6,799 nt of DNA from Desulfobacteraceae bacterium (GTDB taxonomy: Bacteria; Desulfobacterota; Desulfobacteria; Desulfobacterales; UBA5616), in the NCBI GenBank assembly GCA_030620375.1, contig JAUXEW010000155.1, positions 1 to 6,799 of the forward strand, written 5' to 3'. The notes under the pieces were generated by a model, which saw nothing but the letters and a program-made list of their open reading frames with translations, searched no databases and had not been told where the DNA came from. Numbering within the stretch: the first letter of the stretch is position 1; the number at the start of each line of letters is the position of its first letter. Both the position numbers and the translations under genes were made by a program. Below, piece by piece: positions 1 to 4,382 of the stretch.

Positions 1-49
1 GTCAACTTTTTTTCTTGGTCATTTGAATTTTGGTGATTCGAATTTGCCT

Positions 50-82
50 TTCGACTGGGCTCAAGGTGGTGGGCTGGTCGAA
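50..82. repeat. REP-like palindromic element
   Basis: TTCGAC at 50-55 is perfectly complementary to GTCGAA at 77-82. As RNA the stem extends to nine pairs (50-58 with 74-82) if two G·U pairs are allowed, closing a loop of about 15 bases. From memory, TTCGAC...GTCGAA palindromes of this size are scattered between genes in many Desulfobacterota and other bacteria, and often create false ORFs. The palindrome is directly visible; membership of a dispersed family is inference. Confidence 0.55.
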
Positions 83-204
83 CCATTTCGAATTTTGTGC
101 TTCGGATTTTGTATTTCCGGCTTGTCCGGCTTAGAGTATTTGACTTTCAATTCTTCCTGGACCTCATGCTCGCTGATCCGTTTCCGAGCGCAACCGTTAA
201 AAGG

Positions 205-239
205 TTCAATATTCAATCTACAATCGTCAATATTTAATT
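205..239. repeat. Five-unit 7-bp-period tandem repeat (TTCAATA-like)
   Basis: The sequence divides without gaps into TTCAATA, TTCAATC, TACAATC, GTCAATA and TTTAATT. All five units share T at position 1 or 2, A at positions 4-5 apart from shifts in the last unit, and T at position 6. The degenerate 7-bp period matches that of the arrays at 1990-2153 and 4237-4272, although the unit sequence differs. Low complexity makes a chance match more plausible here than for the longer arrays. Confidence 0.5.
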
Positions 240-240
240 T

Positions 241-295
241 CCCGATAAAGCGGGATTTACACTTCGCTACAACCCCGTGAGCGGGATCTCCGCTA
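241..295. repeat. Two related CCCG/CGGG mini-hairpin repeats
   Basis: CCCG (241-244) pairs with CGGG (251-254), and CCCG (274-277) pairs with CGGG (282-285). Each copy is followed by AT and then, after a variable gap, by CGCTAC. The two copies therefore look like diverged direct repeats, each carrying a small hairpin. No poly-T follows, so neither is an intrinsic terminator. No function is assigned. Confidence 0.35.
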
Positions 296-440
296 CGTTA
301 GGACCGGCTAAGCTTATCCGGGTTGGAATACCGACTTTCAGCAGCTTTTCTGAAAATGTACCGGATGGTCACTTTTTACCTATCCAAGCGTTGCAAATCC
401 GTATTTTGTGTGTTAACTTACAGCCTTACGATATTTTTTT

Positions 441-483
441 ATCAGTCTATTATCAGTTAGCGAATATTATCAATAATATCAGT
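441..483. repeat. ATCAGT direct repeats around an AT-rich palindrome
   Basis: ATCAGT occurs three times on the + strand, at 441-446, 452-457 and 478-483. Between the second and third copies lies a perfect inverted repeat, ATATTAT (464-470) and ATAATAT (473-479), with a two-base spacer. The cluster lies directly left of the tRNA 3' fragment. Short direct repeats and AT-rich palindromes beside a tRNA end are typical of integrase/excisionase binding regions, but that reading is inference and no integrase gene is in the window. Confidence 0.35.
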
Positions 484-494
484 ACCGAGTCGGA

Positions 495-518
495 GTTCAA
501 GTCCCCCCTCTCGCACCA
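495..518 (+). pseudogene. 3' fragment of a leucine-type tRNA, candidate att site
   Basis: The segment parses exactly as the end of a tRNA: a seven-base T-loop TTCAAGT (496-502), T-stem 3' strand CCCCC (503-507), acceptor 3' strand CTCTCGC (508-514), discriminator A (515) and encoded CCA (516-518). The pattern closely resembles the ends of bacterial tRNA-Leu genes. The rest is missing: there is no GCGAGAG 5' acceptor strand upstream, and the bases before the T-loop (CGGAG, 491-495) form only three of five T-stem pairs. It is therefore not a functional tRNA. It may be the displaced 3' end left when an element integrated into tRNA-Leu, or a decayed tRNA gene. The fit to tRNA geometry is strong; the leucine identity is moderately certain. 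Confidence 0.65.
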
Positions 519-593
519 AATTAGTTCGCTTCGCTCACGATTGGAATAACGGCTTACCAAGAGAATGGCCGCAAAAAAAAATACTGTGGTTCT

Positions 594-627
594 CTCCGAG
601 GCGTAGGCGCTACCCTACGAGCCGGAG
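594..627 (+). promoter_or_regulatory. Stem-loop in the tig leader
   Basis: CTCCG (594-598) pairs with CGGAG (623-627), and CGTAGG (602-607) pairs with CCTACG (614-619) around a six-base loop. A symmetrical 3x3 internal loop separates the two helices. The structure ends about 30 bases before the tig ribosome binding site. It has no following T-tract, so it is not an intrinsic terminator. It could stabilise or regulate the tig leader, or be another palindromic repeat. No known riboswitch or RNA thermometer class is recognised. Confidence 0.4.
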
Positions 628-656
628 GCCAATAAATTGTAGAATTTCCGATACAT

Positions 657-663
657 GAAAGGA
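657..663 (+). promoter_or_regulatory. tig ribosome binding site that decides the start
   Basis: GAAAGGA lies ahead of three consecutive in-frame ATG codons (663, 666, 669). The first overlaps this site and the second is only two bases from it. The third is five bases away, the usual spacing, so it is the preferred start. Confidence 0.6.
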
Positions 664-668
664 TGATG

Positions 669-1991
669 ATGCAAGTTTCAGTCGAAGATATTAACAGTGT
701 CAAAAAGACACTTCACATTGAAATACCTGAAGAAACGGTTGTTCAAGAACTGGACAAGGCTTACAATAAGCTGAGAAAAAAAGCGAAGGTCAAAGGCTTC
801 AGAACCGGTAAAGTACCCCGGTCGGTGGTGGTGCGGCTATTTAAAAAGGATGTTCAAGCGGACGTGACGTCCAGTTTGATCCAAAGCTCTTTTCTGGATG
901 CGCTAAAGAAGACCGATCTGAAAATCGTGGGGACCCCGAATGTGGACCCTCCTAAACTGGAGGCTACAGGACCTTACCGATATGACGCCACGGTGGAGAT
1001 TTCGCCTGAACTTGAAGATATTGAATACCGTGGGTTATCCCTTAAACGGACAAACTACAAGGTTTTAGATGAGGAAATTGAGGCCCAACTCAAGATGCTG
1101 CAAAAAAATATGGCGCGGCACCAAAAAATAGCAGAAGACCGACCGGCGCAAAATGACGATTTCGTTTTAATCGATTATGAAGGGTTCAAAGAAGGCCGTC
1201 CGTTTGCCGAAACCGCCAAAACAGAGAATTTTAATATGAAAATCGGGGAAGGTCCTATCATTAAGGATTTCGACGATCAGCTCATCAGCATGAAGCCCGG
1301 TGACAAAAAAGATTTTGAGGTAAAATTTCCTCAGGACTATTTTAACAAGAAACTGGCGGACCTTGATATTTCATTTCAGGTTACCCTCCATGAAATCAGA
1401 GAAGAGGTGTTTCCTGAAATTGACGATGTGCTTGCCAAAAAAGCCGGCCAATATGAGAGCCTTGATGAATTGAAGAAGGCCATTTCGGATAACCTGGAGC
1501 AGGGCTATAACAAGCGGATGGAACAAGAATTGCATGAACAAATTTACAAAGAGTTGATTTCCAGGTCTGATTTTGAGTTGCCGGATGTCATGGTTGATAT
1601 GGAGCTCGAAGGGATCATTGAAGAGGCCGAGCGTTCTTTTGCCTACCGCAATATCTCCATGGAGGATATCGGACTCACCCGGGAATCTATTGCCGAAAAA
1701 TATCGTGACACAGCGGCCAAACAGGTTAAACGCCATGTGTTGCTCGGAAAATTAATCGATCAGGAGAGCCTGACCATATCCGATGATGAACTGGAAGACG
1801 GGCTAAAAGAAATGGCGGACAGCTTTAATCAACCTATAGAGCAAATTAAGAATTATTACAATCAAAACAAGAACAAGATCGAATATTTCAAACATACTCT
1901 ACTTGAAAAAAAGGCAATCAAGCTTATCATTGATAGTAGCGAGATTGAGGACGTGGAACCGCAAAAAGAGGAAGCCGCCGCCGAGGATTAA
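669..1991 (+). CDS. tig: Trigger factor, ribosome-associated chaperone and peptidyl-prolyl isomerase
   Basis: Trigger factor binds the ribosome beside the exit tunnel and shelters nascent polypeptides; its FKBP-type domain can isomerise proline bonds. The product is 440 residues against 432 in E. coli. The N-terminal ribosome-binding domain (about 1-115) carries the signature GFRTGKVP at 43-50. With the start at 669 this falls at the same numbers as the E. coli F44-R45 motif, and the protein begins MQVSVE as in E. coli, which supports that start over the upstream ATGs at 663 and 666. The FKBP domain spans about 155-245, with the aromatic residues expected of the fold (for example F179, F188, F201, Y224). 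A helical SurA-like chaperone domain follows (about 246-425), then a short acidic tail. It stands 361 bp ahead of clpP and is probably its own transcription unit. No damage is visible. Confidence 0.97.
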   Translation: MQVSVEDINSVKKTLHIEIPEETVVQELDKAYNKLRKKAKVKGFRTGKVPRSVVVRLFKKDVQADVTSSLIQSSFLDALKKTDLKIVGTPNVDPPKLEATGPYRYDATVEISPELEDIEYRGLSLKRTNYKVLDEEIEAQLKMLQKNMARHQKIAEDRPAQNDDFVLIDYEGFKEGRPFAETAKTENFNMKIGEGPIIKDFDDQLISMKPGDKKDFEVKFPQDYFNKKLADLDISFQVTLHEIREEVFPEIDDVLAKKAGQYESLDELKKAISDNLEQGYNKRMEQELHEQIYKELISRSDFELPDVMVDMELEGIIEEAERSFAYRNISMEDIGLTRESIAEKYRDTAAKQVKRHVLLGKLIDQESLTISDDELEDGLKEMADSFNQPIEQIKNYYNQNKNKIEYFKHTLLEKKAIKLIIDSSEIEDVEPQKEEAAAED

Positions 1992-2153
1992 AGCTCAAAG
2001 CGGAAAGCTCAAGGCTGGAAGAGTTGAAAGCTGAAGGCGGAAAGCTGGAAGAGCTCAAAGCTGAAAGCTGGAAGAGCTCAAAGCTGAAAGCTGGAAGAGC
2101 TCAAGGCTGAAGGCTGGAAGAGCTCAAAGCTCAAAGCGGAGGGCTCAAAGCTC
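1990..2153. repeat. 164-bp array of 7-mers and 9-mers
   Basis: The whole stretch can be cut without any leftover base into 17 heptamers (consensus AAAGCTG or AAAGCTC, variants AAGGCTG, AAAGCGG, AAGGCGG, AGGGCTC) and five nonamers (GAAGAGCTC, once GAAGAGTTG). The nonamers start at 2018, 2048, 2071, 2094 and 2117. The middle part repeats as nonamer plus two heptamers with a 23-bp period (2048-2070, 2071-2093, 2094-2116); the block at 2018-2047 has one extra heptamer. The array begins within the tig stop codon and ends before the inverted repeat ahead of clpP. Each unit holds an AGCT or GAGCTC palindromic core. It is not an ORF extension: the tig frame stops at its first bases. It resembles short tandemly repeated intergenic DNA; its function is unknown. 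Confidence 0.85.
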
Positions 2154-2197
2154 AGATATCGTTGATTGGTTGAATAGTTGATTGGTTAAGTGGTTGT

Positions 2198-2220
2198 AAA
2201 TATGGATTTAGCCCATATTT
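2198..2220. repeat. Perfect 8-bp hairpin inside the inverted element
   Basis: AAATATGG (2198-2205) is the exact reverse complement of CCATATTT (2213-2220), separated by seven bases. No T-tract follows on either strand, so it is a poor intrinsic terminator for tig, although it is the first strong stem after that gene apart from the arms. Confidence 0.5.
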
Positions 2221-2264
2221 GCAAAATGATTGGACACTTCATGTTTCAACAATCGTACCATTCT

Positions 2265-2284
2265 TAAATTATGACTATAATTTA
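2265..2284 (+). promoter_or_regulatory. Possible clpPX promoter -10 box inside a perfect palindrome
   Basis: TAAATTAT (2265-2272) and ATAATTTA (2277-2284) form a perfect inverted repeat with spacer GACT. The overlapping string TATAAT at 2276-2281 is a consensus sigma-70 -10 box about 70 bases before the clpP start. No good -35 box sits 16-18 bases upstream (the sequence there is around TCGTAC, 2253-2258), and no CIRCE or sigma-32 consensus is visible. A palindrome covering a -10 box could be a repressor operator; this is inference. Confidence 0.35.
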
Positions 2285-2340
2285 CCTGATCAACCATTCA
2301 ACCAGTAAACCATTCAACGAGGTCTCTACTACTATATAAA

Positions 2341-2346
2341 AGGAGG
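2341..2346 (+). promoter_or_regulatory. Strong ribosome binding site fixing the GTG start of clpP
   Basis: AGGAGG is a full anti-16S match six bases before GTG at 2353. It supports the GTG over the next in-frame ATG at 2368, which would also remove conserved N-terminal residues. Confidence 0.85.
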
Positions 2347-2352
2347 AAATCT

Positions 2353-2967
2353 GTGCCACTTATTCCAATGGTCATTGAGCAAAGCGGCCGGGGCGAGCGT
2401 GCCTACGACATCTATTCAAGACTGCTCAAAGACAGAATCATTTTCCTCGGAACCGCTATGAATGATGAGGTTGCCAATCTTTTGATTGCGCAGCTTCTTT
2501 TTCTCGAATCCGAAGACCCTGACAAGGATATTAATTTTTACATTAATTCTCCCGGCGGTCTGGTCACCGCAGGATTGGCCGTGTATGACACCATGCGGTA
2601 TATCAAGCCGGATGTTTCCACGGTGTGCATCGGGCAAGCCGCCAGCATGGGCGCACTTTTGCTGACAGCCGGGACAAACTTTAAGAGATATTCGCTGCCC
2701 AACTCGAGAATCCTCATCCATCAACCCATGGGAGGTTTCCAGGGACAGGCGTCTGATATCGAAATCCAGGCCAGAGAAATTCTGCGCATGAAAGAGACCT
2801 TGAATCAGATACTTGTCAAGCATACCGGCAAAAAATTAGAGCAGATACAGGGCGATACGGACCGCGATTTTTTTATGACCGGTGAGGAGGCCAAAGCGTA
2901 CGGCATCATCGATCACGTCATTACGGATCGGGACGACCTTGATAAAATTAAAGCGGTGGAGGCTTAA
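2353..2967 (+). CDS. clpP: ATP-dependent Clp protease proteolytic subunit ClpP
   Basis: ClpP is the serine peptidase that forms two stacked heptameric rings and degrades polypeptides fed by ClpX or another Clp ATPase in the cytoplasm. The product is 204 residues, the normal size. The catalytic triad is visible: S98 in GQAASMG, H123 in LIHQP, and D172 in TDRDFF. The substrate-binding stretch NSPGG is at about 65-69. The N-terminus (MPLIPMVIEQ) is typical of the axial-loop segment and supports the GTG start, which has an ideal ribosome binding site. The stop codon is one base before clpX, so the two are translated from one message. Nothing is missing or unusual in the protein. Confidence 0.98.
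   Translation: MPLIPMVIEQSGRGERAYDIYSRLLKDRIIFLGTAMNDEVANLLIAQLLFLESEDPDKDINFYINSPGGLVTAGLAVYDTMRYIKPDVSTVCIGQAASMGALLLTAGTNFKRYSLPNSRILIHQPMGGFQGQASDIEIQAREILRMKETLNQILVKHTGKKLEQIQGDTDRDFFMTGEEAKAYGIIDHVITDRDDLDKIKAVEA
2958..2962 (+). promoter_or_regulatory. clpX ribosome binding site inside the clpP 3' end
   Basis: GGAGG within the last codons of clpP lies six bases before ATG 2969. This fixes the clpX start there and rules out the earlier in-frame ATG at 2882, which would add 29 residues unlike any ClpX and overlap clpP deeply. Confidence 0.85.
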
Positions 2968-2968
2968 T

Positions 2969-4213
2969 ATGCCAAAGAAAAAAGACGAAAACGACAATCT
3001 CTTTTGTTCATTTTGCGGCAAAAATCAATCAGAAGTCAGGAAGCTGATTGCCGGTCCGGCGGTATACATATGTGATGAATGCATCCAGCTTTGCTTTGAG
3101 ATCATCGAAGAGGAGAGCGAAAAGGATGCCAAAGATTCGGAGCAGGTCATGGTTCCGAAGGAAATTAAAGAAATGTTGGACGGTTACGTCATTGAGCAGG
3201 AAGCGGCTAAAAAAGTGCTATCCGTTGCGGTTTACAATCATTACAAGCGTCTCGATGCGATAACTAGTGCCGGTGACATCGAAATTCAAAAAAGCAACAT
3301 CCTCTTAATCGGCCCCACCGGCTGCGGAAAAACCCTGCTGGCCCAGACGCTGGCACGGTTTTTAAATGTCCCGTTTACCATTGCGGATGCCACCAGTTTG
3401 ACCGAGGCCGGCTATGTCGGAGAGGACGTTGAGAACATTATTCTTTCCTTGCTTCAAAATGCCGACTATGATGTGGAAAAGGCTAAACGCGGCATCGTTT
3501 ACATAGATGAAATTGACAAGATTGCCAGCAAAACGGATAACCCCTCCATCACACGCGATGTATCCGGAGAAGGTGTTCAGCAGGCGTTATTGAAAATAAT
3601 CGAGGGCACTACCGCCAGCGTGCCGCCCAAAGGCGGCCGAAAGCATCCCCAGCAGGATTTCGTCAAAGTGGACACCTCGAATATACTTTTCATCTGCGGT
3701 GGGACCTTTAACGGTCTGGATAAAATCATCCAGCGGCGATCCGGATCCAAAATGATGGGTTTCGGTGCCAAAATCGTCAAAGAAAAAGAAAGGAGTATCG
3801 GGGACTCTTTAAAATTGGTCCAACCTGAGGACTTGATCAAATTCGGGCTGATTCCGGAATTTTTAGGGCGCCTGCCGGTGATTGCCACCCTGGGTGAATT
3901 GAACGAGGATGCCCTGATCCGGATACTGAAAGAGCCGAAAAATGCACTGCTCAAGCAGTTTAAAATGCTTTTTGAAATGGAAGGGGTCAACCTGCGGCTG
4001 ACCGACAGCGCGCTCTCGGCTGTTGCAAAAGAAGCTACAAAGCGAAAATCAGGTGCCCGTGGGTTACGAGCGATTATGGAAAGTTGCATGCTTGATATCA
4101 TGTATGAACTTCCATCTGCTGAGAATGTTAAAGAATGCGTTATCGGTGAAGAAGTCGTGCTGCACAACGAATCTCCGATCTTGTTATACGAGCAAACGAA
4201 AAAGCAAGCATGA
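2969..4213 (+). CDS. clpX: ATP-dependent Clp protease ATP-binding subunit ClpX
   Basis: ClpX is a hexameric AAA+ unfoldase that recognises degradation tags, unfolds proteins with ATP and threads them into ClpP. The product is 414 residues, close to the usual 410-430. The N-terminal zinc-binding domain has four cysteines, C13, C16, C35 and C38. The AAA+ core shows Walker A GPTGCGKT (115-122), pore-1 loop GYVG (148-151), Walker B with D180-E181, the pore-2 motif RKHPQQDF (224-231), the arginine-finger box around R301 (GLIPEFLGRLPV), and sensor 2 GARGLR (362-367). The ClpP-docking loop reads MGF (263-265) where E. coli has IGF, a conservative change. It is translationally linked to clpP by a one-base gap. 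ClpX rather than HslU or ClpA is clear from the zinc domain and single AAA+ module. Confidence 0.98.
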   Translation: MPKKKDENDNLFCSFCGKNQSEVRKLIAGPAVYICDECIQLCFEIIEEESEKDAKDSEQVMVPKEIKEMLDGYVIEQEAAKKVLSVAVYNHYKRLDAITSAGDIEIQKSNILLIGPTGCGKTLLAQTLARFLNVPFTIADATSLTEAGYVGEDVENIILSLLQNADYDVEKAKRGIVYIDEIDKIASKTDNPSITRDVSGEGVQQALLKIIEGTTASVPPKGGRKHPQQDFVKVDTSNILFICGGTFNGLDKIIQRRSGSKMMGFGAKIVKEKERSIGDSLKLVQPEDLIKFGLIPEFLGRLPVIATLGELNEDALIRILKEPKNALLKQFKMLFEMEGVNLRLTDSALSAVAKEATKRKSGARGLRAIMESCMLDIMYELPSAENVKECVIGEEVVLHNESPILLYEQTKKQA

Positions 4214-4236
4214 GCGGCTTGTTAGAAATGACGTAA

Positions 4237-4346
4237 CCGTTCACAGGTTCAGGGTTCAACGTTCAGGGTTAAGCGCCGTCGCTGGCCTGAAAGGCGGCCA
4301 GTCTAATCGAAAAAGAAACTAATGCAACCTTGAACCCGGAACCTCT
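4237..4346. repeat. 7-bp-period array with inverted partner in the clpX-lon gap
   Basis: The left arm consists of CCGTTCA, (C), AGGTTCA, GGGTTCA, ACGTTCA and GGGTTAA (4237-4272, one extra base after the first unit). The right arm is AACCTTG, AACCCGG and AACCTCT (4326-4346), which is the same GGTT-type heptamer on the other strand. The arms could pair imperfectly and enclose about 53 bases that contain a separate perfect hairpin (4282-4301). The plan, short-period arms in inverted orientation around an inner hairpin, is the same as at 2161-2322 with a different unit. No function is known; it may be a repeat-type element or act on clpX/lon mRNA. Confidence 0.7.
4282..4301. repeat. Perfect 6-bp hairpin between clpX and lon
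   Basis: CTGGCC (4282-4287) pairs with GGCCAG (4296-4301) around an eight-base loop. The stem is GC-rich and lies about 70 bases after the clpX stop, but no T-tract follows on either strand. It is therefore not a standard Rho-independent terminator, and read-through from clpX into lon remains possible. Confidence 0.5.
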
Positions 4347-4382
4347 GAAATTTTAACCTCAAACAGTTGAGATGTCATTACC

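Larger units (their letters stand above)
1..494. other. Non-coding mosaic region upstream of the tRNA fragment
   Basis: I see no supported gene in this stretch. Open frames of 85 and 90 codons exist (23-280 and 277-549), but they lack ribosome binding sites and recognisable domains. They run straight through palindromes and tandem repeats, and the second crosses the tRNA fragment, so I treat them as chance. The stretch is a patchwork: a REP-like palindrome (50-82), near-repeats of a TTCGAATTTTG-like string at about 22-45 and 87-115, a 7-bp-period array (205-239), two CCCG/CGGG mini-hairpins (241-285), a TTTCAG/CTGAAA inverted repeat (336-341 with 350-355), and ATCAGT repeats with an AT-rich palindrome (441-483). 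This looks like decayed or repeat-colonised intergenic DNA, possibly the end of an integrated element. Confidence 0.6.
2161..2322. repeat. Inverted arms built of 8-bp-period repeats flanking a 94-bp core
   Basis: The left arm is four octamers: TTGATTGG, TTGAATAG, TTGATTGG and TTAAGTGG (2162-2193). The right arm is four octamers on the opposite strand: CAACCATT, CAACCAGT, AAACCATT and CAACGAGG (2291-2322). When the right arm is reverse-complemented, about 23 of 30 positions match the left arm, so the arms could pair into a long imperfect stem. The core contains two further perfect hairpins (2198-2220 and 2265-2284). The element fills the space between the heptamer array and the clpP ribosome binding site. 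It may be a small non-autonomous repeat element that now supplies the clpP leader; I see no target-site duplication that would prove transposition. Confidence 0.7.

Noticed and set aside
23..549. Two open frames of 85 and 90 codons on the + strand upstream of tig
   Set aside because: They have no ribosome binding sites or recognisable domains, run through palindromes and tandem repeats, and one crosses the tRNA 3' fragment. They look like chance frames in repeat DNA.
573..581. T9 tract of a minus-strand terminator (A9 on the + strand)
   Set aside because: No GC-rich hairpin directly abuts the tract on the minus strand, and no minus-strand gene ends here.
663..668. Use of the first or second ATG as the tig start
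   Set aside because: These ATGs overlap or crowd the GAAAGGA site. The third ATG gives proper spacing and E. coli-like numbering of the GFR motif.
1990..2153. CRISPR array in the tig-clpP gap
   Set aside because: The units are 7-9 bp (23 bp compound) with no unique spacers, so this is a tandem repeat, not a repeat-spacer array.
2882..2968. 29-residue N-terminal extension of ClpX from an upstream in-frame ATG
   Set aside because: It would overlap clpP by 86 bases and lacks ClpX similarity. ATG 2969 has a GGAGG at ideal spacing and gives the standard N-terminus ahead of the zinc domain.
4282..4301. Rho-independent terminator after clpX
   Set aside because: The hairpin is GC-rich but no run of T follows on either strand.
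4329..4358. Sigma-32-type heat-shock promoter for lon (CTTGAA at 4329-4334)
   Set aside because: No CCCCAT-like -10 lies 13-15 bases downstream, and CTTGAA arises from the heptamer repeat. A sigma-70 reading with TTTTAA at 4351-4356 has a short spacer and is also weak.
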